Assembly: GCA_964057225.1 (NCBI GenBank)
Contig: OZ059899.1
Span: 1,550,001-1,614,000, forward strand
Origin: Auanema rhodensis
Taxonomy: Eukaryota; Nematoda; Chromadorea; Rhabditida; Rhabditidae
Reading direction: 5' to 3'
Length of the DNA stretch: 64,000 nucleotides
This document shows, in pieces, positions 26,677 to 40,364 of this stretch. Each line of letters starts with the position of its first letter. Position 1 is the stretch's first letter. The position numbers and the translations under genes were made by a program. The notes below the pieces were generated by a model. The model searched no databases. It was not told where the DNA came from and saw only the letters and a list, made by a program, of their open reading frames with translations.

Positions 26677-29600
26677 TGAGAAACGCTTGATACAAAAATT
26701 AGTTATGATCGTTTGAAAAATGATGCATTAGTGTATGTTGAGTTTCCATGTACACTCAACATTGCTTCCAAAAACATTTTGACAAAAATTTTTTCGAAAA
26801 ATTTCAAAATAATTTAGCAAAAAGTAGATGTTTTTAGATTCCTTTATTCAAGGCAAAGACGATGGACAATGTTATTCAACGAAAAAATTAATTCTTCAGG
26901 GTGAAAATCGAGGATATAAGTGTGAACTTATATCAGTTGATATCTCGGTGCATTTTTAAGCTAGCGCAAATCTAATAACACAGATCGACGCAGCTTAAAA
27001 TTCCGCATCGAATGCACTAAACTACATTGAGAAACGCTTGATACAAAAATTAGTTATTATCGTTTGAAAAATGATGCATTAGTGTATGTTGAGTTTCCAT
27101 GTACACTCAACATTGCTTCCAAAAACATTTTGACAAAAATTTTTTCGAAAAATTTCAAAATAATTTAGCAAAAAGTAGATGTTTTTAGATTCCTTTATTC
27201 AAGGCAAAGACGATGGACAATGTTATTCAACGAAAAAATTAATTCTTCAGGGTGAAAATCGAGGATATAAGTGTGAACTTATATCAGTTGATATCTCGGT
27301 GCATTTTTAAGCTAGCGCAAATCTAATAACACAGATCGACGCAGCTTAAAATTCCGCATCGAATGCACTAAACTACATTGAGAAACGCTTGATACAAAAA
27401 TTAGTTATGATCGTTTGAAAAATGATGCATTAGTGTATGTTGAGTTTCCATGTACACTCAACATTGCTTCCAAAAACATTTTGACAAAAATTTTTTCGAA
27501 AAATTTCAAAATAATTTAGCAAAAAGTAGATGTTTTTAGATTCCATTTTTCAAGGCAAAGACGATGGACAATTTTATTCAACGAAAAAATTATTCCTTCA
27601 GGGTGAAAATCGAGGATATAAGTGTGAACTTATATCAGTTGATATCTCGGTGCATTTTTAAGCTAGCGCAAATCTGATAACACAGATCGACGCAGCTTAA
27701 AAATCCGCATCGAATGCACTAAACTACATTGAGAAACGCTTGATACAAAAATTAGTTATGATCGTTTGAAAAATGATGCATTAGTGTATGTTGAGTTTCC
27801 ATGTACACTCAACATTGCTTCCAAAAACATTTTGACAAAAATTTTTTCGAAAAATTTCAGAATAATTTAGCAAAAAGTAGATGTTTTTAGATTCCATTTT
27901 TCAAGGCAAAGACGATGGACAATGTTATTCAACGAAAAAATTATTCCTTCAGGGTGAAAATCGAGGATATAAGTGTGAACTTATATCAGTTGATATCTCG
28001 GTGCATTTTTAAGCTAGCGCAAATCTGATAACACAGATCGACGCAGCTTAAAAATCCGCATCGAATACACTAAACTACATTGAGAAACGCTTGATACAAA
28101 AATTAGTTAAGATCGTTTGAAAAATGATGCATTAGTGTATGTTGAGTTTCCATGTACACTCAACATTGCTTCCAAAAACATTTTGACAAAAATTTTTTCG
28201 AAAAATTTCAGAATAATTTAGCAAAAAGTAGATGTTTTTAGATTCCATTTTTCAAGGCAAAGACGATGGACAATGTTATTCAACGAAAAAATTAATTCTT
28301 CAGGGTGAAAATCGAGGATATAAGTGTGAACTTATATCAGTTGATATCTCGGTGCATTTTTAAGCTAGCGCAAATCTGATAACACAGATCGACGCAGCTT
28401 AAAAATCCGCATCGAATGCACTATACTACATTGAGAAACGCTTAATACAAAAATTAGTTATGATCGTTTGAAAAATGATGCATTAGTGTATGTTGAGTTT
28501 CCATGTACACTCAACATTGCTTCCAAAAACATTTTGACAAAAATTTTTTCGAAAAATTTCAAAATAATTTAGCAAAAAGTAGATGTTTTTAGATTCCTTT
28601 ATTCAAGGCAAAGACGATGGACAATGTTATTCAACGAAAAAATTAATTCTTCAGGGTGAAAATCGAGGATATAAGTGTGAACTTATATCAGTTGATATCT
28701 CGGTGCATTTTTAAGCTAGCGCAAATCTAATAACACAGATCGACGCAGCTTAAAATTCCGCATCGAATGCACTAAACTACATTGAGAAACGCTTGATACA
28801 AAAATTAGTTATGATCGTTTGAAAAATGATGCATTAGTGTATGTTGAGTTTCCATGTACACTCAACATTGCTTCCAAAAACATTTTGACAAAAATTTTTT
28901 CGAAAAATTTCAAAATAATTTAGCAAAAAGTAGATGTTTTTAGATTCCTTTATTCAAGGCAAAGACGATGGACAATGTTATTCAACGAAAAAATTAATTC
29001 TTCAGGGTGAAAATCGAGGATATAAGTGTGAACTTATATCAGTTGATATCTCGGTGCATTTTTAAGCTAGCGCAAATCTAATAACACAGATCGACGCAGC
29101 TTAAAATTCCGCATCGAATGCACTAAACTACATTGAGAAACGCTTGATACAAAAATTAGTTATGATCGTTTGAAAAATGATGCATTAGTGTATGTTGAGT
29201 TTCCATGTACACTCAACATTGCTTCCAAAAACATTTTGACAAAAATTTTTTCGAAAAATTTCAAAATAATTTAGCAAAAAGTAGATGTTTTTAGAATCCA
29301 TTTTTCAAGGCAAAGACGATGGACAATGTTATTCAACGAAAAAATTATTCCTTCAGGGTGAAAATCGAGGATATAAGTGTGAACTTATATCAGTTGATAT
29401 CTCGGTGCATTTTTAAGCTAGCGCAAATCTGATAACACAGATCGACGCAGCTTAAAAATCCGCATCGAATGCACTAAACTACATTGAGAAACGCTTGATA
29501 CAAAAATTAGTTATGATCGTTTGAAAAATGATGCATTAGTGTATGTTGAGTTTCCATGTACACTCAACATTGCTTCCAAAAACATTTTGACAAAAGTTTT

Positions 29601-30185
29601 TCGAAAAATTTCAGAATAATTTAGCAAAAAGTAGATGTTTTTAGATTCCATTTTTCAAGGCAAAGACGATGGACAATGTTATTCAACGAAAAAATTATTC
29701 CTTCAGGGTGAAAATCGAGGATATAAGTGTGAACTTATATCAGTTGATATCTCGGTGCATTTTTAAGCTAGCGCAAATCTGATAACACAGATCGACGCAG
29801 CTTAAAAATCCGCATCGAATACACTAAACTACATTGAGAAACGCTTGATACAAAAATTAGTTAAGATCGTTTGAAAAATGATGCATTAGTGTATGTTGAG
29901 TTTCCATGTACACTCAACATTGCTTCCAAAAACATTTTGACAAAAATTTTTTCGAAAAATTTCAGAATAATTTAGCAAAAAGTAGATGTTTTTAGATTCC
30001 ATTTTTTAAGGCAAAGACGATGGACAATGTTATTCAACGAAAAAATTAATTCTTCAGGGTGAAAATCGAGGATATAAGTGTGAACTTATATCAGTTGATA
30101 TCTCGGTGCATTTTTAAGCTAGCGCAAATCTGATAACACAGATCGACGCAGCTTAAAAATCCGCATCGAATGCACTATACTACAT
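26677..30185. repeat. Five-monomer tandem duplication (26677-28431 and 28432-30185)
   Basis: M77-M81 and M82-M86 share a matching series: two CTTTATTC/AAAATTCC monomers, a CATTTTTC/TTATTCC monomer, a CAGAAT monomer ending in CGAATACAC, then a monomer with TTAAGATCG at p27. The last two markers are rare and tie the copies together. Copy 2 is 1754 bp because of the deletion in M85. Confidence 0.85.
29485..29834. repeat. 350-bp monomer M85
   Basis: This is the only monomer with a 1-base deletion. The A/T dyad P2 reads CAAAAGTTTTTCG rather than CAAAAATTTTTTCG. Everything downstream in the window is shifted by one base from exact 351-base phase because of it. Confidence 0.9.
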
Positions 30186-31238
30186 TGAGAAACGCTTAAT
30201 ACAAAAATTAGTTATGATCGTTTGAAAAATGATGCATTAGTGTATGTTGAGTTTCCATGTACACTCAACATTGCTTCCAAAAACATTTTGACAAAAATTT
30301 TTTCGAAAAATTTCAGAATAATTTAGCAAAAAGTAGATGTTTTTAGATTCCATTTTCCAAGGCAAAGACGATGGACAATGTTATTCAACGAAAAAATTAA
30401 TTCTTCAGGGTGAAAATCGAGGATATAAGTGTGAACTTATATCAGTTGATATCTCGGTGCATTTTTAAGCTAGCGCAAATCTGATAACACAGATCGACGC
30501 AGCTTAAAAATCCGCATCGAATGCATTATACTACATTGAGAAACGCTTAATACAAAAATTAGTTATGATCGTTTGAAAAATGATGCATTAGTGTATGTTG
30601 AGTTTCCATGTACACTCAACATTGCTTCCAAAAACATTTTGACAAAAATTTTTTCGAAAAATTTCAAAATAATTTAGCAAAAAGTAGATGTTTTTAGATT
30701 CCTTTATTCAAGGCAAAGACGATGGACAATGTTATTCAACGAAAAAATTAATTCTTCAGGGTGAAAATCGAGGATATAAGTGTGAACTTATATCAGTTGA
30801 TATCTCGGTGCATTTTTAAGCTAGCGCAAATCTAATAACACAGATCGACGCAGCTTAAAAATCCGCATCGAATGCACTAAACTACATTGAGAAACGCTTG
30901 ATACAAAAATTAGTTATGATCGTTTGAAAAATGATGCATTAGTGTATGTTGAGTTTCCATGTACACTCAACATTGCTTCCAAAAACATTTTCACAAAAAT
31001 TTTTTCGAAAAATTTCAAAATAATTTAGCAAAAAGTAGATGTTTTTAGATTCCATTTTTCAAGGCAAAGACGATGGACAATGTTATTCAACGAAAAAATT
31101 ATTCCTTCAGGGTGAAAATCGAGGATATAAGTGTGAACTTATATCAGTTGATATCTCGGTGCATTTTTAAGCTAGCGCAAATCTGATAACACAGATCGAC
31201 GCAGCTTAAAAATCCGCATCGAATGCACTAAACTACAT

Positions 31239-34200
31239 TGAGAAACGCTTGATACAAAAATTAGTTATGATCGTTTGAAAAATGATGCATTAGTGTATGT
31301 TGAGTTTCCATGTACACTCAACATTGCTTCCAAAAACATTTTGACAAAAATTTTTTCGAAAAATTTCAAAATAATTTAGCAAAAAGTAGATGTTTTTAGA
31401 TTCCTTTATTCAAGGCAAAGACGATGGACAATGTTATTCAACGAAAAAATTAATTCTTCAGGGTGAAAATCGAGGATATAAGTGTGAACTTATATCAGTT
31501 GATATCTCGGTGCATTTTTAAGCTAGCGCAAATCTGATAACACAGATCGACGCAGCTTAAAAATCCGCATCGAATGCACTATACTACATTGAGAAACGCT
31601 TAATACAAAAATTAGTTATGATCCTTTGAAAAATGATGCATTAGTGTATGTTGAGTTTCCATGTACACTCAACAATGCTTCCAAAAACATTTTGACAAAA
31701 ATTTTTTCGAAAAATTTCAAAATAATTTAGCAAAAAGTAGATGTTTTTAGATTCCTTTTTTCAAGGCAAAGACGATGGACAATGTTATTCAACGAAAAAA
31801 TTATTCCTTCAGGGTGAAAATCGAGGTTATAAGTGTGAACTTATATCAGTTGATATCTCGGTGCATTTTTAAGCTAACGCAAATCTGATAACACAGATCG
31901 ACGCAGCTTAAAAATCCGCATCGAATGCACTATACTACATTGAGAAACGCTTAATACAAAAATTAGTTATGATCCTTTGAAAAATGATGCATTAGTGTAT
32001 GTTGAGTTTCCATGTACACTCAACAATGCTTCCAAAAACATTTTGACAAAAATTTTTTCGAAAAATTTCAAAATAATTTAGCAAAAAGTAGATGTTTTTA
32101 GATTCCATTTTTCAAGGCAAAGACGATGGACAATGTTATTCAACGAAAAAATTATTCCTTCAGGGTGAAAATCGAGGATATAAGTGTGAACTTATATCAG
32201 TTGATATCTCGGTGCATTTTTAAGCTAGCGCAAATCTGATAACACAGATCGACGCAGCTTAAAAATCCGCATCGAATGCACTATACTACATTGAGAAACG
32301 CTTAATACAAAAATTAGTTATGATCGTTTGAAAAATGATGCATTAGTGTATGTTGAGTTTCCATGTACACTCAACATTGCTTCCAAAAACATTTTGACAA
32401 AAATTTTTTCGAAAAATTTCAAAATAATTTAGCAAAAAGTAGATGTTTTTAGATTCCTTTATTCAAGGCAAAGACGATGGACAATGTTATTCAACGAAAA
32501 AATTAATTCTTCAGGGTGAAAATCGAGGATATAAGTGTGAACTTATATCAGTTGATATCTCGGTGCATTTTTAAGCTAGCGCAAATCTGATAACACAGAT
32601 CGACGCAGCTTAAAAATCCGCATCGAATGCACTATACTACATTGAGAAACGCTTAATACAAAAATTAGTTATGATCCTTTGAAAAATGATGCATTAGTGT
32701 ATGTTGAGTTTCCATGTACACTCAACAATGCTTCCAAAAACATTTTGACAAAAATTTTTTCGAAAAATTTCAAAATAATTTAGCAAAAAGTAGATGTTTT
32801 TAGATTCCTTTTTTCAAGGCAAAGACGATGGACAATGTTATTCAACGAAAAAATTATTCCTTCAGGGTGAAAATCGAGGATATAAGTGTGAACTTATATC
32901 AGTTGATATCTCGGTGCATTTTTAAGCTAACGCAAATCTGATAACACAGATCGACGCAGCTTAAAAATCCGCATCGAATGCACTATACTACATTGAGAAA
33001 CGCTTAATACAAAAATTAGTTATGATCCTTTGAAAAATGATGCATTAGTGTATGTTGAGTTTCCATGTACACTCAACAATGCTTCCAAAAACATTTTGAC
33101 AAAAATTTTTTCGAAAAATTTCAAAATAATTTAGCAAAAAGTAGATGTTTTTAGATTCCATTTTTCAAGGCAAAGACGATGGACAATGTTATTCAACGAA
33201 AAAATTATTCCTTCAGGGTGAAAATCGAGGATATAAGTGTGAACTTATATCAGTTGATATCTCGGTGCATTTTTAAGCTAGCGCAAATCTGATAACACAG
33301 ATCGACGCAGCTTAAAAATCCGCATCGAATGCATTATACTACATTGAGAAACGCTTAATACAAAAATTAGTTATGATCGTTTGAAAAATGATGCATTAGT
33401 GTATGTTGAGTTTCCATGTACACTCAACATTGCTTCCAAAAACATTTTGACAAAAATTTTTTCGAAAAATTTCAAAATAATTTAGCAAAAAGTAGATGTT
33501 TTTAGATTCCTTTATTCAAGGCAAAGACGATGGACAATGTTATTCAACGAAAAAATTATTCCTTCAGGGTGAAAATCGAGGATATAAGTGTGAACTTATA
33601 TCAGTTGATATCTCGGTGCATTTTTAAGCTAACGCAAATCTGATAACACAGATCGACGCAGCTTAAAAATCCGCATCGAATGCACTATACTACATTGAGA
33701 AACGCTTAATACAAAAATTAGTTATGATCCTTTGAAAAATGATGCATTAGTGTATGTTGAGTTTCCATGTACACTCAACAATGCTTCCAAAAACATTTTG
33801 ACAAAAATTTTTTCGAAAAATTTCAAAATAATTTAGCAAAAAGTAGATGTTTTTAGATTCCATTTTTCAAGGCAAAGACGATGGACAATGTTATTCAACG
33901 AAAAAATTATTCCTTCAGGGTGAAAATCGAGGATATAAGTGTGAACTTATATCAGTTGATATCTCGGTGCATTTTTAAGCTAGCGCAAATCTGATAACAC
34001 AGATCGACGCAGCTTAAAAATCCGCATCGAATGCACTAAACTACATTGAGAAACGCTTGATACAAAAATTAGTTATGATCGTTTGAAAAATGATGCATTA
34101 GTGTATGTTGAGTTTCCATGTACACTCAACAATGCTTCCAAAAACATTTTGACAAAAATTTTTTCGAAAAATTTCAAAATAATTTAGCAAAAAGTAGATG

Positions 34201-37200
34201 TTTTTAGATTCCATTTTTCAAGGCAAAGACGATGGACAATGTTATTCAACGAAAAAATTAATTCTTCAGGGTGAAAATCGAGGATATAAGTGTGAACTTA
34301 TATCAGTTGATATCTCGGTGCATTTTTAAGCTAGCGCAAATCTGATAACACAGATCGACGCAGCTTAAAAATCCGCATCGAATGCATTATACTACATTAA
34401 GAAACGCTTAATACAAAAATTAGTTATGATCGTTTGAAAAATGATGCATTAGTGTATGTTGAGTTTCCATGTACACTCAACATTGCTTCCAAAAACATTT
34501 TGACAAAAATTTTTTCGAAAAATTTCAAAATAATTTAGCAAAAAGTAGATGTTTTTAGATTCCTTTTTTCAAGGCAAAGACGATGGACAATGTTATTCAA
34601 CGAAAAAATTATTCCTTCAGGGTGAAAATCGAGGATATAAGTGTGAACTTATATCAGTTGATATCTCGGTGCATTTTTAAGCTAGCGCAAATCTGATAAC
34701 ACAGATCGACGCAGCTTAAAAATCCGCATCGAATGCACTATACTACATTGAGAAACGCTTAATACAAAAATTAGTTATGATCCTTTGAAAAATGATGCAT
34801 TAGTGTATGTTGAGTTTCCATGTACACTCAACAATGCTTCCAAAAACATTTTGACAAAAATTTTTTCGAAAAATTTCAAAATAATTTAGCAAAAAGTAGA
34901 TGTTTTTAGATTCCTTTTTTCAAGGCAAAGACGATGGACAATGTTATTCAACGAAAAAATTATTCCTTCAGGGTGAAAATCGAGGATATAAGTGTGAACT
35001 TATATCAGTTGATATCTCGGTGCATTTTCAAGCTAACGCAAATCTGATAACACAGATCGACGCAGCTTAAAAATCCGCATCGAATGCACTATACTACATT
35101 GAGAAACGCTTAATACAAAAATTAGTTATGATCCTTTGAAAAATGATGCATTAGTGTATGTTGAGTTTCCATGTACACTCAACAATGCTTCCAAAAACAT
35201 TTTGACAAAAATTTTTTCGAAAAATTTCAAAATAATTTAGCAAAAAGTAGATGTTTTTAGATTCCATTTTTCAAGGCAAAGACGATGGACAATGTTATTC
35301 AACGAAAAAATTATTCCTTCAGGGTGAAAATCGAGGATATAAGTGTGAACTTATATCAGTTGATATCTCGGTGCATTTTTAAGCTAGCGCAAATCTGATA
35401 ACACAGATCGACGCAGCTTAAAAATCCGCATCGAATGCACTATACTACATTGAGAAACGCTTGATACAAAAATTAGTTATGATCGTTTGAAAAATGATGC
35501 ATTAGTGTATGTTGAGTTTCCATGTACACTCAACATTGCTTCCAAAAACATTTTGACAAAAATTTTTTCGAAAAATTTCAGAATAATTTAGCAAAAAGTA
35601 GATGTTTTTAGATTCCATTTTTCAAGGCAAAGACGATGGACAATGTTATTCAACGAAAAAATTAATTCTTCAGGGTGAAAATCGAGGATATAAGTGTGAA
35701 CTTATATCAGTTGATATCTCGGTGCATTTTTAAGCTAGCGCAAATCTGATAACACAGATCGACGCAGCTTAAAAATCCGCATCGAATGCACTATACTACA
35801 TTGAGAAACGCTTAATACAAAAATTAGTTATGATCCTTTGAAAAATGATGCATTAGTGTATGTTGAGTTTCCATGTACACTCAACAATGCTTCCAAAAAC
35901 ATTTTGACAAAAATTTTTTCGAAAAATTTCAAAATAATTTAGCAAAAAGTAGATGTTTTTAGATTCCTTTTTTCAAGGCAAAGACGATGGACAATGTTAT
36001 TCAACGAAAAAATTATTCCTTCAGGGTGAAAATCGAGGATATAAGTGTGAACTTATATCAGTTGATATCTCGGTGCATTTTTAAGCTAGCGCAAATCTGA
36101 TAACACAGATCGACGCAGCTTAAAAATCCGCATCGAATGCACTATACTACATTGAGAAACGCTTAATACAAAAATTAGTTATGATCCTTTGAAAAATGAT
36201 GCATTAGTGTATGTTGAGTTTCCATGTACACTCAACAATGCTTCCAAAAACATTTTGACAAAAATTTTTTCGAAAAATTTCAAAATAATTTAGCAAAAAG
36301 TAGATGTTTTTAGATTCCATTTTTCAAGGCAAAGACGATGGACAATGTTATTCAACGAAAAAATTATTCCTTCAGGGTGAAAATCGAGGATATAAGTGTG
36401 AACTTATATCAGTTGATATCTCGGTGCATTTTTAAGCTAGCGCAAATCTGATAACACAGATCGACGCAGCTTAAAAATCCGCATCGAATGCACTAAACTA
36501 CATTGAGAAACGCTTGATACAAAAATTAGTTATGATCGTTTGAAAAATGATGCATTAGTGTATGTTGAGTTTCCATGTACACTCAACATTGCTTCCAAAA
36601 ACATTTTGACAAAAATTTTTTCGAAAAATTTCAGAATAATTTAGCAAAAAGTAGATGTTTTTAGATTCCATTTTTCAAGGCAAAGACGATGGACAATGTT
36701 ATTCAACGAAAAAATTAATTCTTCAGGGTGAAAATCGAGGATATAAGTGTGAACTTATATCAGTTGATATCTCGGTGCATTTTTAAGCTAGCGCAAATCT
36801 GATAACACAGATCGACGCAGCTTAAAAATCTGCATCGAATGCACTATACTACATTGAGAAACGCTTAATACAAAAATTAGTTATGATCCTTTGAAAAATG
36901 ATGCATTAGTGTATGTTGAGTTTCCATGTACACTCAACAATGCTTCCAAAAACATTTTGACAAAAATTTTTTCGAAAAATTTCAAAATAATTTAGCAAAA
37001 AGTAGATGTTTTTAGATTCCTTTTTTCAAGGCAAAGACGATGGACAATGTTATTCAACGAAAAAATTATTCCTTCAGGGTGAAAATCGAGGATATAAGTG
37101 TGAACTTATATCAGTTGATATCTCGGTGCATTTTTAAGCTAACGCAAATCTGATAACACAGATCGACGCAGCTTAAAAATCCGCATCGAATGCACTATAC

Positions 37201-40013
37201 TACATTGAGAAACGCTTAATACAAAAATTAGTTATGATCCTTTGAAAAATGATGCATTAGTGTATGTTGAGTTTCCATGTACACTCAACAATGCTTCCAA
37301 AAACATTTTGACAAAAATTTTTTCGAAAAATTTCAAAATAATTTAGCGAAAAGTAGATGTTTTTAGATTCCATTTTTCAAGGCAAAGACGATGGACAATG
37401 TTATTCAACGAAAAAATTATTCCTTCAGGGTGAAAATCGAGGATATAAGTGTGAACTTATATCAGTTGATATCTCGGTGCATTTTTAAGCTAGCGCAAAT
37501 CTGATAACACAGATCGACGCAGCTTAAAAATCCGCATCGAATGCATTATACTACATTGAGAAACGCTTAATACAAAAATTAGTTATGATCGTTTGAAAAA
37601 TGATGCATTAGTGTATGTTGAGTTTCCATGTACACTCAACATTGCTTCCAAAAACATTTTGACAAAAATTTTTTCGAAAAATTTCAAAATAATTTAGCAA
37701 AAAGTAGATGTTTTTAGATTCCTTTATTCAAGGCAAAGACGATGGACAATGTTATTCAACGAAAAAATTATTCCTTCAGGGTGAAAATCGAGGATATAAG
37801 TGTGAACTTATATCAGTTGATATCTCGGTGCATTTTTAAGCTAACGCAAATCTGATAACACAGATCGACGCAGCTTAAAAATCCGCATCGAATGCACTAT
37901 ACTACATTGAGAAACGCTTAATACAAAAATTAGTTATGATCCTTTGAAAAATGATGCATTAGTGTATGTTGAGTTTCCATGTACACTCAACAATGCTTCC
38001 AAAAACATTTTGACAAAAATTTTTTCGAAAAATTTCAAAATAATTTAGCAAAAAGTAGATGTTTTTAGATTCCATTTTTCAAGGCAAAGACGATGGACAA
38101 TGTTATTCAACGAAAAAATTATTCCTTCAGGGTGAAAATCGAGGATATAAGTGTGAACTTATATCAGTTGATATCTCGGTGCATTTTTAAGCTAGCGCAA
38201 ATCTGATAACACAGATCGACGCAGCTTAAAAATCCGCATCGAATGCACTAAACTACATTGAGAAACGCTTGATACAAAAATTAGTTATGATCGTTTGAAA
38301 AATGATGCATTAGTGTATGTTGAGTTTCCATGTACACTCAACAATGCTTCCAAAAACATTTTGACAAAAATTTTTTCGAAAAATTTCAAAATAATTTAGC
38401 AAAAAGTAGATGTTTTTAGATTCCATTTTTCAAGGCAAAGACGATGGACAATGTTATTCAACGAAAAAATTAATTCTTCAGGGTGAAAATCGAGGATATA
38501 AGTGTGAACTTATATCAGTTGATATCTCGGTGCATTTTTAAGCTAGCGCAAATCTGATAACACAGATCGACGCAGCTTAAAAATCCGCATCGAATGCATT
38601 ATACTACATTAAGAAACGCTTAATACAAAAATTAGTTATGATCGTTTGAAAAATGATGCATTAGTGTATGTTGAGTTTCCATGTACACTCAACATTGCTT
38701 CCAAAAACATTTTGACAAAAATTTTTTCGAAAAATTTCAAAATAATTTAGCAAAAAGTAGATGTTTTTAGATTCCTTTTTTCAAGGCAAAGACGATGGAC
38801 AATGTTATTCAACGAAAAAATTATTCCTTCAGGGTGAAAATCGAGGATATAAGTGTGAACTTATATCAGTTGATATCTCGGTGCATTTTTAAGCTAACGC
38901 AAATCTGATAACACAGATCGACGCAGCTTAAAAATCCGCATCGAATGCACTATACTACATTGAGAAACGCTTAATACAAAAATTAGTTATGATCGTTTGA
39001 AAAATGATGCATTAGTGTATGTTGAGTTTCCATGTACACTCAACAATGCTTCCAAAAACATTTTGACAAAAATTTTTTCGAAAAATTTCAAAATAATTTA
39101 GCAAAAAGTAGATGTTTTTAGATTCCTTTTTTTATGGCAAAGACGATGGACAATGTTATTCAACGAAAAAATTATTCCTTCAGGGTGAAAATCGAGGATA
39201 TAAGTGTGAACTTATATCAGTTGATATCTCGGTGCATTTTTAAGCTAGCGCAAATCTGATAACACAGATCGACGCAGCTTAAAAATCCGCATCGAATGCA
39301 CTAAACTACATTGAGAAACGCTTGATACAAAAATTAATTATGATCGTTTGAAAAATGATGCATTAGTGTATGTTGAGTTTCCATGTACACTCAACATTGC
39401 TTCCAAAAACATTTTGACAAAAATTTTTTCGAAAAATTTCAAAATAATTTAGCAAAAAGTAGATGTTTTTAGATTCCTTTTTTCAAGGCAAAGACGATGG
39501 ACAATGTTATTCAACGAAAAAATTATTCCTTCAGGGTGAAAATCGAGGATATAAGTGTGAACTTATATCAGTTGATATCTCGGTGCATTTTTAAGCTAGC
39601 GCAAATCTGATAACACAGATCGACGCAGCTTAAAAATCCGCATCGAATGCACTATACTACATTAAGAAACGCTTAATACAAAAATTAGTTATGATCGTTT
39701 GAAAAATGATGCATTAGTGTATGTTGAGTTTCCATGTACACTCAACAATGCTTCCAAAAACATTTTGACAAAAATTTTTTCGAAAAATTTCAAAATAATT
39801 TAGCAAAAAGTAGATGTTTTTAGATTCCTTTTTTCATGGCAAAGACGATGGACAATGTTATTCAACGAAAAAATTATTCCTTCAGGGTGAAAATCGAGGA
39901 TATAAGTGTGAACTTATATCAGTTGATATCTCGGTGCATTTTTAAGCTAGCGCAAATCTGATAACACAGATCGACGCAGCTTAAAAATCCGCATCGAATG
40001 CACTATACTACAT
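31239..40013. repeat. Domain III (M90-M114): E-F-G three-monomer HOR
   Basis: The 1053-bp unit has three types. E is GATCG/CATT with CTTTATTC or CAGAAT and with TTAATTC. F is GATCC/CAAT with CTTTTTTC, TTATTCC and usually CTAACG. G is GATCC/CAAT with CATTTTTC and TTATTCC. Clean units start at 31239, 32292, 35451 and 36504. M96 (33345) and M108 (37557) are E/F hybrids. After 38961 the GATCC marker disappears while CAAT persists to M114. There are no genes in this stretch. Confidence 0.8.
32643..34748. repeat. Six-monomer block, colinear with 36855-38960
   Basis: M94-M99 and M106-M111 show the same order: F, G, E/F hybrid, G, a TTGAT/CAAT/TTAATTC monomer, then one beginning TAAG instead of TGAG. 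The offset is 12 monomers (4212 bp). Differences include TAGCGAAAAG in M107 and CTAGCG against CTAACG in M99/M111. Confidence 0.85.
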
Positions 40014-40364
40014 TGAGAAACGCTTAATACAAAAATTAGTTATGATCGTTTGAAAAATGATGCATTAGTGTATGTTGAGTTTCCATGTACACTCAACATT
40101 GCTTCCAAAAACATTTTGACAAAAATTTTTTCGAAAAATTTCAAAATAATTTAGCAAAAAGTAGATGTTTTTAGATTCCTTTTTTCAAGGCAAAGACGAT
40201 GGACAATGTTATTCAACGAAAAAATTATTTCTTCAGGGTGAAAATCGAGGATATAAGTGTGAACTTATATCAGTTGATATCTCGGTGCATTTTTAAGCTA
40301 GCGCAAATCTGATAACACAGATCGACGCAGCTTAAAAATCCGCATCGAATGCACTATACTACAT

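Larger units (their letters stand above)
20359..31238. repeat. Domain II (M59-M89): CTTTATTC-rich monomers
   Basis: Most monomers here have CTTTATTC at p166, TTAATTC and CTAAT. A run with AAAATTCC at p322 (20710-21762, 26677-27378, 28432-29133) is typical of this domain. The ABCD order is largely gone; an A-like monomer occurs at 24571. CTAAT at p296 is last seen in M88 (30537-30887). There are no genes in this stretch. Confidence 0.75.
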
